DNA from: Clostridiales bacterium
Lineage (GTDB): Bacteria > Bacillota > Clostridia > Lachnospirales > Lachnospiraceae
Reading direction: 5' to 3'
NCBI GenBank assembly: GCA_021202925.1
Contig: JAJQCD010000005.1
Span: 1-58,028 of the forward strand
Length of the DNA stretch: 58,028 nt
Part shown: positions 1 to 7,820 of the stretch, piece by piece
How the letters are laid out: every line of letters begins with the position of its first letter
Position numbering within the stretch: the stretch's first letter is position 1
Made by a program: the position numbers and the translations under genes
The notes under the pieces: generated by a model
What the model saw: only the letters and a program-made list of their open reading frames with translations
Databases searched by the model: none
What the model was told of the DNA's origin: nothing

Positions 1-455
1 AATTCTTCAAAATCAAGCCCGTACATCCTCAGATAATCAACATATCCGACAGGATAAGAGGATGCACGTTTATAGTCTATCCCCAGAAGCGACCCCGATA
101 CAATCACATCGAACTGATTGTCTATTGCCCAGAACTTCAATGATGTAATTGCTTCCTGACACTCCTGAATTTCGTCCAGGAAAATCATCGTTTTCCCAGG
201 AATAATTTTCTTTTCAGGGAAACGAAAGCGCATAGCCATAATCATGTTGTCTACCGTCAGATCACCGGTAAAGATATCCATTGCAGAAGGCATCTGTTTG
301 AAATTAATTTCAACAAGCTCTTCATAGTTTTCTTCTGCAAATCGCTCAATGGTATATGTTTTTCCTGTTTGTCTGGCTCCCTGGACAACAAGACATTTTT
401 TATTCTTCGAATGTATCCATTTTTTTATATCGTCTGTCGCTTTTCTTTTTAGCAC
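1..455 (-). CDS. AAA_14/DUF4143-type ATPase, 5' part only (cut by window start)
   Basis: The visible 151 N-terminal residues carry a Walker A motif (GARQTGKTY), a Walker B-like stretch (TMIFLDEIQE) and a sensor-like VSGSLLG. This is the pattern of the AAA_14 ATPase family that usually has a C-terminal DUF4143 domain; that half lies outside the window. The start is a GTG at 453-455, eight bases after GGAGG (462-466). An in-frame ATG start with a comparable site is not present. Members are common, strain-variable genes of gut Firmicutes and have no settled physiological role. A -35/-10 pair lies just upstream at 476-504 inside a set of spaced repeats, which suggests local regulation (inference). 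Family assignment is fairly sure; function is unknown. Confidence 0.8.
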   Translation of the reverse strand, partial: MLKRKATDDIKKWIHSKNKKCLVVQGARQTGKTYTIERFAEENYEELVEINFKQMPSAMDIFTGDLTVDNMIMAMRFRFPEKKIIPGKTMIFLDEIQECQEAITSLKFWAIDNQFDVIVSGSLLGIDYKRASSYPVGYVDYLRMYGLDFEE

Positions 456-467
456 GCAGTGCCTCCG

Positions 468-547
468 ATCAACAAAATTTATGGTTATTATCGTGTTTAA
501 TCAACATTTTGGATTTATAAAATAGAGTTTATATCAACATTTTAGAT
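468..547 (-). repeat. Three evenly spaced ATCAACA repeats in ATPase promoter region
   Basis: On the plus strand ATCAACA starts at 468, 500 and 533, that is every 32-33 bases. The last two copies are extended (ATCAACATTTTGGAT at 500-514 and ATCAACATTTTAGAT at 533-547). On the minus strand each reads TGTTGAT. The middle copy contains TTGATT (499-504), which sits 17 bases from TAAATT (476-481), a plausible promoter with a leader of only about 14 bases. The spacing of about three helical turns is what one expects of operator sites bound on one DNA face. The rest of 548-728 is AT-rich and holds nothing else I can support. Confidence 0.5.
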
Positions 548-728
548 ATTATATCACAAATCAAAGCATATTTCCAGTATCTTCCATACAAAATATCTTT
601 GCAGGATTCGACGATTCCAAAAACCTGCCTGTGAAAGAACTGACTCTTCCGCCACGCTCATCTGTGTTTTCTCCCTTCTGTTTCCATATATTCTGGCGTT
701 TGCGAAACGCCGCAATTATTTTTCCCCC

Positions 729-757
729 TTGCCAAAAAAAATAATCTGTGCTATAAT
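729..757 (+). promoter_or_regulatory. Sigma-A promoter of tRNA-Leu
   Basis: TTGCCA (729-734), a 17-base spacer, then TATAAT (752-757). The tRNA begins 29 bases after the -10 box, as expected for a monocistronic tRNA transcript. Confidence 0.85.
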
Positions 758-785
758 GCTTCTTGTTGTACAGAACATTGAGTCA

Positions 786-868
786 GCCGGCGTGGCGGAA
801 TGGCAGACGCATCAGACTCAAAATCTGACGGGGGCAACCTCGTGCCGGTTCAAGTCCGGCCGCCGGCA
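786..868 (+). tRNA. tRNA-Leu (anticodon CAA)
   Basis: An 83-base cloverleaf with a long variable arm, as in class II tRNAs. The acceptor strands GCCGGCG (786-792) and CGCCGGC (861-867) pair perfectly, with discriminator A868. The anticodon stem TCAGA/TCTGA encloses loop CTCAAAA, giving anticodon CAA, which reads UUG. The T arm is GCCGG-TTCAAGT-CCGGC. CCA is not encoded. Confidence 0.97.
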
Positions 869-886
869 TCCTTGGCAGGGGCAAAA

Positions 887-931
887 GTCCGACAGATTCA
901 TCTTTAGTGATGATTTTGTCAGGCTTTTTTT
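887..931 (+). terminator. Probable intrinsic terminator after tRNA-Leu
   Basis: An imperfect hairpin formed by CCGACA...CATC and GATG...GTCAGG is followed by a run of seven T (924-930). It lies about 20 bases after the tRNA. Confidence 0.6.
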
Positions 932-1101
932 CTATGTCAGGCAAGCAGGATACGACCTGCAACCCGCTTCCGTCTTATATCTGAAATCTTCATAATCGTT
1001 CACAATTCTTTAAAACTTTTTTCCTGTTCTTTTGACGAATCATCCGTTATAATGGAATTGATACCAATCAAAAGAATAACCGGCAAAGGAGGACTCCCGA
1101 A

Positions 1102-1908
1102 ATGATAAAAGGAAATCAAATGAACCGAACAAACACAAAGAAAGCAGCCCTGGCCTGTGCACTGGCACTCTCCGCCGCGGTCTTCGCGGCCGGATGCGGC
1201 AAGAAGGAAAGCGAAGACCTGACCAGCACCCACACCACTGCCGCTGAAACCATAGCCGAAGAGACATCAGCCGCTGAGACGGAACCCACTCTCAGCCTAG
1301 AAACAACCGCGGATACCGGCTCTTCCACAGAGACCTATACCTCCGGCAAGGTGTCCATTCAATATCCGGTGATCAACAGTCTGGACGACACAGACATACA
1401 GGAAACAGTCAACGCACTTCTGAAGGAGAATGCCCTGGCGGCTCTCGAAGGGTATGGCATCAATGAGGAGACCGATACCGTTTCCGTCACCAGCCGGATT
1501 CTCTCCGCAGACCGCAGCCGCATCGTCGTCATCTTCCGCGGTACATGCACGACAGAAGAGGGGGAGACGACCAACCTGTTCTATAGCAGCAACATCGACG
1601 TCTCCACGGGCAAGAATCTACAGCTCACTCACTATGCCGATCCGGCCACGCTGGCTGCCTATGTCCTCTCCGATGACGTTGTTTTCCCGGAGGCTTCCTC
1701 CGATGAAAAAGAAGCGCTTATGACGGAGAAGAACACCAGAAAGAAAAGCGAATACACGAAACTGTTCCAGAGCGCGGATTTCTCCGGCAGCACAGATTTC
1801 CCGCAATCCTTCAGCTATGAGTACGAAGGGGATATCTATTTCTCCATTCCGGTCTCACACGAACTGGGTGATTACGCCATCGTCGTCTATACCCCGGAAA
1901 ACAAGTAG
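1102..1908 (+). CDS. Lipoprotein with PdaC/DUF4163-DUF3298-like domain
   Basis: 268 aa. A basic N-terminus and hydrophobic stretch end in a lipobox, VFAAGC, with the lipidated Cys near residue 32, so the protein should be anchored outside the membrane. A Thr/Glu/Ser-rich linker (about residues 36-80) leads to a domain with the signature order of PdaC-type DUF4163/DUF3298 proteins (IQYPVI, then SSNIDVSTGKNLQL, then FSIPVSHELGDY). No catalytic residues are recognisable; related domains occur on cell-wall and anti-sigma proteins. The ATG at 1102 follows AAAGGAGG (1085-1092) at 9 bases, which decides the start over the ATG six codons later. TATAAT (1048-1053) lies upstream but without a well-spaced -35. 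Monocistronic, ended by a hairpin at 1974. Confidence 0.8.
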   Translation: MIKGNQMNRTNTKKAALACALALSAAVFAAGCGKKESEDLTSTHTTAAETIAEETSAAETEPTLSLETTADTGSSTETYTSGKVSIQYPVINSLDDTDIQETVNALLKENALAALEGYGINEETDTVSVTSRILSADRSRIVVIFRGTCTTEEGETTNLFYSSNIDVSTGKNLQLTHYADPATLAAYVLSDDVVFPEASSDEKEALMTEKNTRKKSEYTKLFQSADFSGSTDFPQSFSYEYEGDIYFSIPVSHELGDYAIVVYTPENK

Positions 1909-1973
1909 CCAGGTCAAGCTACAAAGACTGTCACCGGCAGTCCTTTCCGCATACTATGGCAGACTATGAAAGA

Positions 1974-2010
1974 CGCCGCTCCGGACTTTTCTCCGGTTGC
2001 GGCATCTTTT
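1974..2010. terminator. Terminator between convergent genes
   Basis: GCCGC..CCGG pairs with CCGG..GCGGC (1975-2003), followed by ATCTTTTCTGTTT. It serves the lipoprotein gene and could also work for the convergent minus operon. Confidence 0.75.
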
Positions 2011-2023
2011 CTGTTTCGATCAT

Positions 2024-2698
2024 TCAGTTCTTCTTCGCGGCGATCTCTCCCTGTTTCTTGTAGATAGAACCCGCGTCTACACACCCACGCACACTGGACA
2101 GTGGATAGACATTGGAATTCTTACCGATTATCGTTCCCGGATTCAGAACCGCATTGCATCCGATATCCGCCCCGTCTCCGATCATGGCGCCAACCTTCTT
2201 ACGACCCGTATCAATCTCTCCGTCCTCGGCGTGAATCTGAACCGGCTTCTTATCCGCCTTGACGTTGGACGTAATGGAACCGGCGCCCATATGCGCCCGG
2301 AATCCCAGGATCGAATCGCCCACATAATTGTAATGGGGCACCTGCACAAAATCAAACAGGATCGTATTCTTCAGTTCCGTTGAGTTGCCCACAACTGCAT
2401 TCGCACCCACGATGACATTGCCGCGAATATAGGCGCAGTGCCGAAGCTCCGCCGCCGGTCCGATAATCACCGGCGCCATCAGTCCCGCCGTCCTTGCCAT
2501 CTTCGCGGACTTGCTGATCCAGATTCCATCCGCCGGATTGTCATACTCTGACTTCGGAAGAGACGCTCCCAGCTCCCGGATATAATTGCCAAGATCCTCC
2601 AGTGCCTCCCACGGATAATCGTACTTCTCAAGGAACGGCTTTGTCATCGTATGGTTCAGATCAAACAGATCCTTTGTCTTCATTTCACTCTTTTTCAT
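2024..2698 (-). CDS. Left-handed beta-helix (hexapeptide) acyltransferase
   Basis: 224 aa starting MKKSEMKTKDLFDLNHTM. From about residue 60 the protein is built of hexapeptide turns (for example VIIGPAAELRHCAYIRGN, then ADIGCNAVLNPGTIIGKNS), the left-handed beta-helix fold of acyl- and nucleotidyl-sugar transferases. Such proteins are often labelled UDP-N-acetylglucosamine pyrophosphorylase/acyltransferase in Clostridia, but the GlmU nucleotidyltransferase domain is absent, so a sugar acyltransferase or similar role is the most that can be inferred. The ATG at 2696-2698 overlaps the end of topB by 14 bases, with GGAG upstream, so it is the last gene of that operon. A longer open frame to 2800 has no ribosome binding site. 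Confidence 0.8.
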   Translation of the reverse strand: MKKSEMKTKDLFDLNHTMTKPFLEKYDYPWEALEDLGNYIRELGASLPKSEYDNPADGIWISKSAKMARTAGLMAPVIIGPAAELRHCAYIRGNVIVGANAVVGNSTELKNTILFDFVQVPHYNYVGDSILGFRAHMGAGSITSNVKADKKPVQIHAEDGEIDTGRKKVGAMIGDGADIGCNAVLNPGTIIGKNSNVYPLSSVRGCVDAGSIYKKQGEIAAKKN

Positions 2699-4769
2699 GA
2701 TTGTTTTTTCTCCTTTTTCCTTCTGATCGTGTCCCGGCCGAAGTCTTCTTCTGCCCCTGATAATACTGCCCGACTGCGTCAAAAATCCCCCGCAGTTCAT
2801 TCTGATTGTTTAATTTTAACACACCAAAGGTCCTTCCCGCAACAAAGCGTTCCAGTTTCTGCATATATTCATCCTGCGTGATGGTGCCCTCTGCTACGTA
2901 GGTCAGGCCCTTCTCCCAGCTGGCCGTGAGTTCCGGATTGAGCAACTGGCGAATGGAATGATCGACGACATCATAAACCAGCTCTCCGAGCAGCGTCGGC
3001 GTAATCACCTGCGTCTTTCCATTCAACGCCAGATAATGAATGTTTACCAGCTTTTTCAGGATCTCAGCCCTGGTCGCGCTGGTGCCAATCCCGCTTCCCT
3101 TGATCTGGGCACGAAGCTCTTCATCCTCAATCAGCTGTCCCGCATTCTCCATGGCAAGAATCATGGAACCGGACGAATACCGCTTCGGCGGAGAGGTCTC
3201 TCCTTCTTTTATCGTCAGCCCCTTCACCGGGATCGTCGTTCCCTTCTTCAGAGAAGCCAGCATAGTAAAAAACGCCGGATTTTCCGAGTCCCTGCGGTTC
3301 GTATCCGAATCATCCGCGCCCGAATTTCCTTCAGTCAGTTCCCTGTCCTTTTGCGAAGGCTCCGCCACAATCAGATATCCACGCTCTGCAATCATCTTAA
3401 ACGACGCGAAGAAATGCTCCTGCCCGACTGCCAGATCCAGCGAATATTTCTGATAAACCGCTGCCGGATAAAAAATGCTTAAGAAACGTCGCGCAATCAC
3501 CTCGTAAACGGTTCGTGCCAGCGGAGACAGACTGTGCAATGCGCCAAATCCCTGTCCGGTCGGAATGATCGCATAGTGGTCTGTAATCTGCTTATCATTC
3601 ACATAACGCGTCTTCGCAATTCCCCGGAAGGTTCCCTCATCCAGAATATGCGCCGCAAAGTCCTGTAGTGGGGCGAACTGTAGCAGCCCCCGGATATTGC
3701 GGTCGATCTCCTTTCCCACTGCGGTTGACAGCACTCGTGCGTCCGTCCGGGGATACGTCGTCAGCTTCTTTTCATAGAGTTCCTGAGCCACGCGCAGCGT
3801 CTCGTCCGGGCTGATCTTAAACAGCCTGGAGCAGTCATTCTGAAGTTCCGCCAGGTTATAGAGAAGCGGCGGATTCTTCGTCTCCTTCTTCTTTTCCATC
3901 TTTGCCAGGGTTGCCGCAAGCGGCGCTCCTGCCATCAGTCCGTGAATCAGCTCCTCCGCATGTGTTCGTTCCTTAAATCCGTTCTCTTTATACAAAAACG
4001 GCGATTGAAAATAGCGGGAGCCTTCTACCGCTTTCCACTCTCCGTCAAAATCCAGGCCTTCTTCCCCGAATCTGCCGACCACCCGGTAAAACGGTGTTTT
4101 GACAAAATTACGGATTTCACGCTCCCGCCGCACCACCATCCCCAGGACACAGGTCATGACACGCCCCACCGAAAGAACCGTGCGATCGGTCTTTAAGTAA
4201 CCGGAAATGCAGGAACCATATTTCAGCGTCAGCAGACGGGAAAAATTAATTCCCATCAGGTAATCTTCCTTTGCGCGCAGATAAGCAGCCGCAGACAGAT
4301 TGTCGTATGCAGACCAGTCCTTTGCCTCCCGAATTCCACGGCGAATCTCTTCCTCTGTCTGAGAATCAATCCAGACCCGTTTCCTGGTCTTCTCCTTCAC
4401 GCCCGCCATCTGATCCACCAGACGGTAAATATATTCTCCTTCACGTCCGGAATCCGTACAGATATAGATTGGATCAATATCCGGCCGCAGAAGCAGACGT
4501 TTGACAATCTCAAACTGCTTTGATATGCTCCCGATTACCTCATATTTGAAATTCTTCGGCAAAAATGGCAGAGTCTCCAGACTCCACCTCCTGTATCTGG
4601 AATCATAGGCCTCCGGATAACTCATGGTGACCAGATGTCCCACACACCAGGTTACAACTCCGGCGTCCGACTCAATATAACCGTCCGCACGCCTTCCCGA
4701 GATCCCCAGTACGGCCGCAAACTGTTGCGCTACGCTTGGCTTCTCGGCTATATATAACGGTTTTCCCAT
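2685..4769 (-). CDS. topB: DNA topoisomerase III
   Basis: 694 aa, type IA topoisomerase. The Toprim domain is at the N-terminus (YIAEKPSVAQQF, Glu9; ICTDSGREGE around residues 103-112). The active-site tyrosine is Tyr339 in TTYPRTDAR. This enzyme relaxes and decatenates single-stranded regions and resolves recombination or replication intermediates. I chose the ATG at 4769 because the protein then begins MGKPLYIAEKPS like its family and AAGGA lies upstream; the ATG nine codons earlier has no ribosome binding site. It lies between xerD and the acyltransferase in one operon. Length suits the short Firmicutes TopB; no zinc-finger tail is seen. Confidence 0.95.
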   Translation of the reverse strand: MGKPLYIAEKPSVAQQFAAVLGISGRRADGYIESDAGVVTWCVGHLVTMSYPEAYDSRYRRWSLETLPFLPKNFKYEVIGSISKQFEIVKRLLLRPDIDPIYICTDSGREGEYIYRLVDQMAGVKEKTRKRVWIDSQTEEEIRRGIREAKDWSAYDNLSAAAYLRAKEDYLMGINFSRLLTLKYGSCISGYLKTDRTVLSVGRVMTCVLGMVVRREREIRNFVKTPFYRVVGRFGEEGLDFDGEWKAVEGSRYFQSPFLYKENGFKERTHAEELIHGLMAGAPLAATLAKMEKKKETKNPPLLYNLAELQNDCSRLFKISPDETLRVAQELYEKKLTTYPRTDARVLSTAVGKEIDRNIRGLLQFAPLQDFAAHILDEGTFRGIAKTRYVNDKQITDHYAIIPTGQGFGALHSLSPLARTVYEVIARRFLSIFYPAAVYQKYSLDLAVGQEHFFASFKMIAERGYLIVAEPSQKDRELTEGNSGADDSDTNRRDSENPAFFTMLASLKKGTTIPVKGLTIKEGETSPPKRYSSGSMILAMENAGQLIEDEELRAQIKGSGIGTSATRAEILKKLVNIHYLALNGKTQVITPTLLGELVYDVVDHSIRQLLNPELTASWEKGLTYVAEGTITQDEYMQKLERFVAGRTFGVLKLNNQNELRGIFDAVGQYYQGQKKTSAGTRSEGKRRKNNHEKE

Positions 4770-4820
4770 GCAACGATGGTTCCTTTCTGAACTCATATGA
4801 TACGCACGCCGCAGTCATCA

Positions 4821-5675
4821 TCAGCCATGGGATGCCGCCGCATAATTCCGGTAAATCTGCGTCGTCGACAGTTCGGCATGCCCCAGCAGCGTCTGCACTG
4901 CCTGAATATCTGCCCCGCTGCCCAACAAATGAGCCGCGAAGGAATGGCGTAACGTATGCGGCGTGATATCGGCTGTAATCCCAGCCGCCTTGCCATAAAA
5001 TTTTACAATCTTCCAGAATCCCTGGCGGGTCATTGGTTCTCCCTTCAGATTCGTAAAAAGACTGTCTGTCTCTTTTCCCTTCAGCAGCAGGGGCCTGCCC
5101 GTCTCCAGATATGTTCTGAGTGCCAGATCAGCGGAACGGCCATATGGAATCATGCGTTCCTTCACGCCATCCCGGCAGACAATAAATCCAATCTGCGTAT
5201 TCACATCCTGCATCTTCAGTCCTACCAGTTCCGAAACCCGGATCCCGGTCGCATAAAGAAGCTCCAGCATCGCCTTGTCCCGAATCCCCTTCGGAGTGGA
5301 ATCATCCGGCTGTTTCAGAAAGCGGCTGACCTCATCCACGGTCAGGATCACCGGCGCTTTTCTTTCAATTTTGGGTGAACGAAGCATCTCCGCAGGGCTT
5401 CTCCGTACCACGCCCTCACAATGTTCATAGTGAAAAAACGCTTTGATGGACGCAAGCACACGGGAAATGGTCGTCGCGGCCTTCCCGTCCCGCTCCAACT
5501 GCAGAATATAGGAATTCAGGATCGTCTTCGTCACCTTTCCCGGCTCTGTCACCTCATGTCCGGCCAGATAATCCGCCATCTGCAAAAGATCACGCCGGTA
5601 AGATATCACCGTGTTCTTCGATGCCTTTTTCGTATGTTCCAGATAATCAACAAATCGTTCAATCTCTTCTTTCAT
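4821..5675 (-). CDS. xerD: Tyrosine recombinase XerD
   Basis: 284 aa. An N-terminal SAM-like core-binding domain (about 1-95) is followed by the catalytic domain with the full set of residues: Arg146 (ATGIRVSEL), Lys172, His240 and Arg243 (HTLRHSFA), His266 (LLGHAELS) and Tyr275 (TTQIY). Its role is to resolve chromosome dimers at dif with XerC under FtsK control. The neighbours nudF and spoIIM are the classical xerD context in Bacillus and Clostridia. Odd point: only nine residues follow the nucleophile Tyr, whereas XerD proteins usually have about 18-20, the part involved in partner contacts. The start follows GGGGGATGAG. Confidence 0.93.
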   Translation of the reverse strand: MKEEIERFVDYLEHTKKASKNTVISYRRDLLQMADYLAGHEVTEPGKVTKTILNSYILQLERDGKAATTISRVLASIKAFFHYEHCEGVVRRSPAEMLRSPKIERKAPVILTVDEVSRFLKQPDDSTPKGIRDKAMLELLYATGIRVSELVGLKMQDVNTQIGFIVCRDGVKERMIPYGRSADLALRTYLETGRPLLLKGKETDSLFTNLKGEPMTRQGFWKIVKFYGKAAGITADITPHTLRHSFAAHLLGSGADIQAVQTLLGHAELSTTQIYRNYAAASHG

Positions 5676-5843
5676 CTTCTACTCATCCCCCGTCCGTTCC
5701 GTGCGCGCCACCCCAAATGTCTCCGCGCCTTCCTGTCTCAAAATGCCCCATTTTTGCCGTGCAGCTACCATTATAGCCCCATATCAGGGGAAAATCAAAC
5801 AGATTTTCCCCACTTCATCCACTTTTTATTCGACTGTGCCGAT

Positions 5844-6344
5844 TCAAAGCAGAATCTCCGACAGAATACCGGAGATGAGAAAAACCAGCCCCGCAATCCG
5901 GAACTTCTGCGCGTAAACCGGCCTGTGGAATGCAACGCCTGCAAGAATCCCTGTCATAAGTGCCAGATAAAACAACTCATGGGGAAAACTGGCAGCCAGG
6001 AAACGAAACAGACCATACCAGCCGAACCCCCATATAAAGAGCACCAGCGAAAATGCAATGGACACTCCCTGCAGCGCTGCTGCTGCCCGGGCAACTGCCA
6101 TTTTGGCCCGGCCACGGCAGGCAGCAGTCAACAGGCCAAATTCCGCCAGACGCACGGTCAGAACCCGAAGCGCCCGAAGCGCTGTCTGCGCAGGCGGCCC
6201 CTCCGCCAGTCCCTGACAGAGAAAGTCCGCATCGACCAGACCGGCGGCAAACAGTCGGTTCGCTACCACAACCGCGAACAGCCAGCCTGTTACAAACCAG
6301 AATATCAGAATATGCATTTCCCGCGTTCTCATGTTGCCTCGCAT
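5844..6344 (-). CDS. SpoIIM-like integral membrane protein
   Basis: 166 aa with about four hydrophobic segments (near residues 10-30, 90-112, 120-137 and 148-165). Its place between nudF and xerD is exactly that of spoIIM in Bacillus and Clostridia, and the sequence around SFPHELFYLALMTG resembles the conserved Pro-x-x-x-Phe stretch of the SpoIIM/DUF95 family. SpoIIM works with SpoIID and SpoIIP in septal peptidoglycan thinning during engulfment. It is shorter than B. subtilis SpoIIM (about 215 aa) and divergent, so the label rests mainly on context and topology. The ATG at 6344 is used here; an ATG at 6332 has GAGG six bases upstream and is an equal alternative. Confidence 0.6.
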   Translation of the reverse strand: MRGNMRTREMHILIFWFVTGWLFAVVVANRLFAAGLVDADFLCQGLAEGPPAQTALRALRVLTVRLAEFGLLTAACRGRAKMAVARAAAALQGVSIAFSLVLFIWGFGWYGLFRFLAASFPHELFYLALMTGILAGVAFHRPVYAQKFRIAGLVFLISGILSEILL

Positions 6345-6352
6345 GCCCCAAA

Positions 6353-6388
6353 CTGCCCTTCACCAGTCGGCAAAGGGCAGCTTTTTTT
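6353..6388 (+). terminator. Terminator-shaped hairpin on the strand opposite the operon
   Basis: CTGCCCTT (6353-6360) pairs with AAGGGCAG (6373-6380) and is followed on the plus strand by a run of seven T (6382-6388). All neighbouring genes are on the minus strand; on that strand the hairpin is followed only by TTTGGGG. It may stop antisense transcripts or attenuate weakly in the nudF-spoIIM gap. Confidence 0.5.
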
Positions 6389-6414
6389 CATACATATGTG
6401 AATTCCGGGTTATC

Positions 6415-7014
6415 CTATACATCCTTCTTGGATTCGGCCCTGCTGATCTTCGTCGTGTAAGCCATAATCGCGGCAACTGTCTTTGCATCTGTCATTTTGC
6501 CAGTGTAAATCAGTTCATGAAGATCCTCCAGTTTCCATCGTTCCACATGGATGACCTCATCCTCATCCAGATGCTGGTGCGAAGGAATCAGATTCCGCGC
6601 CAGGAAAATATCGATCGCCTCATCGCAGAATGCCACCGTCGTATTCAGACTCATCAGATATTCCAGCTTTTCGCAGCGATAACCGGTCTCCTCCTCCAGT
6701 TCCCGGTAAGCGCACGTAATCTTCGGTTCGTCCGGCGCGTCAAGCTTCCCCGCCGGGATCTCCAGTGTCTCCCGGTCCAGCGCGTTACGGTACTGCCGGA
6801 CCATCAGCAGCCGTCCGTCATCCGCCACAGCTACCACCGCGGCCGCACCGTCATGGTGAATAAAATCCCAGTGCGCTTCATGTCCATTCGCGATCACGGT
6901 ATCCTCATAGATCTTCAGGATCGTCCCCTGATAACGCAACTGCCGGTCCTTACGGATCACTGCCGGAACCGCCTCCTTTGCCTGTCTGTCCATTGTCCCA
7001 TTCTCCCCTTCCAT
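6415..7014 (-). CDS. nudF: NUDIX hydrolase, ADP-ribose pyrophosphatase family
   Basis: 199 aa. The Nudix box is visible as GKLDAPDE followed by YRELEEETGY, with one extra residue between the Gly and the first Glu compared with the textbook spacing, a variation seen in this subfamily. Members hydrolyse ADP-ribose to AMP and ribose 5-phosphate using Mg. A position upstream of spoIIM and xerD matches the nudF locus of Bacillus and Clostridia. The ATG at 7014 shares one base with the upstream stop (TGATG), so coupling is likely; an internal ATG at 6993 follows AAGGGGAG at 9 bases and is an attractive alternative start. Confidence 0.9.
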   Translation of the reverse strand: MEGENGTMDRQAKEAVPAVIRKDRQLRYQGTILKIYEDTVIANGHEAHWDFIHHDGAAAVVAVADDGRLLMVRQYRNALDRETLEIPAGKLDAPDEPKITCAYRELEEETGYRCEKLEYLMSLNTTVAFCDEAIDIFLARNLIPSHQHLDEDEVIHVERWKLEDLHELIYTGKMTDAKTVAAIMAYTTKISRAESKKDV

Positions 7015-7802
7015 CAGAACCCGTCCCCTGTCGGAGACAGTCCGTCATTCACTCCGTAAGAATCATATACCAGATCGAACATTCCCTGCCGGGCCAGGGC
7101 AATATAACAATGTTCGTCATCATCGCCACAGGCGCCATACAACCTCATCACTTCAATCATGGACTCCGTCGGAATCGCAACACAGCCATGCGTCCCGGAT
7201 GTATCCGCTCCCTCGCAGTGCAGAAACAGCGCCGAACCCTTGTCCGTTATCGCCTGGCGATTATAACCGAAGTCCAGCACATAATCATAATACCCGGCGT
7301 AGCCTTCGCTGCCAACCCGCTCGCCCTCTGCCGTCGATCCCTTCACCAAACGATTGGAATCCTCCTCCCATACATAAGAAGCATCCACCTGAATATAATC
7401 AGCCGGGAACCCATCCAGCGCGGCTGCCTGCCCAAACGGTGTGTTCATCTGGAACAAACCGACCGGCGTCGTGGAATCTCCCTCCGTCCGGTCGCTGCTC
7501 AGACCATTCTTGCCCAGATGGCCGACCGTCTCGACCCGCTGCTCCCAGACGCCTTCCGAACGCTCATACGCCCGCACCACACAGTCCACGCCGCCCGTGC
7601 CTTCCACGACAACCAGTACGCCTGCATCCTCCGGAAGAACAAACTGCTCCACATCGAAAGAAGGCCCGATTTCCGACATGGTCGCCTGCATCTCTGTCTC
7701 CTCTCTTACGGCCGCCATGCCTTCGCCCAGCGCAACTCCTACCGTAACGACCGGAGAAGCCGCCAGGATGCCTGCCAGCAGCACACCTGTCATTCTAATC
7801 AT
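7014..7802 (-). CDS. Exported L,D-transpeptidase (YkuD/ErfK family)
   Basis: 262 aa. A hydrophobic N-terminus (about 5-25) is a signal peptide or anchor. The YkuD domain shows GDSTTPVGLFQMN (about 108-120), His195 in LFLHCEG and the catalytic block GTHGCVAIP with nucleophile Cys207. It should form or remodel 3-3 or related peptidoglycan cross-links outside the membrane. The ATG at 7802 is preferred because AAAGG ends right before the ATG at 7808 and so can only serve the second one. The gene follows the response regulator by 18 bases and overlaps nudF, so the two-component system probably shares its transcript. Confidence 0.88.
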   Translation of the reverse strand: MIRMTGVLLAGILAASPVVTVGVALGEGMAAVREETEMQATMSEIGPSFDVEQFVLPEDAGVLVVVEGTGGVDCVVRAYERSEGVWEQRVETVGHLGKNGLSSDRTEGDSTTPVGLFQMNTPFGQAAALDGFPADYIQVDASYVWEEDSNRLVKGSTAEGERVGSEGYAGYYDYVLDFGYNRQAITDKGSALFLHCEGADTSGTHGCVAIPTESMIEVMRLYGACGDDDEHCYIALARQGMFDLVYDSYGVNDGLSPTGDGF

Positions 7803-7820
7803 ATGCATCCTTTCTGATGA

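Noticed and set aside
729-995. 88-codon frame running over the tRNA-Leu
   Set aside because: The segment is a tRNA gene with promoter and terminator.
1032-1053. TTGACG...TATAAT as promoter of the lipoprotein gene
   Set aside because: The -10 is good, but the spacer is only 10 bases. Another -35 at 17 bases is poor, so I did not list it.
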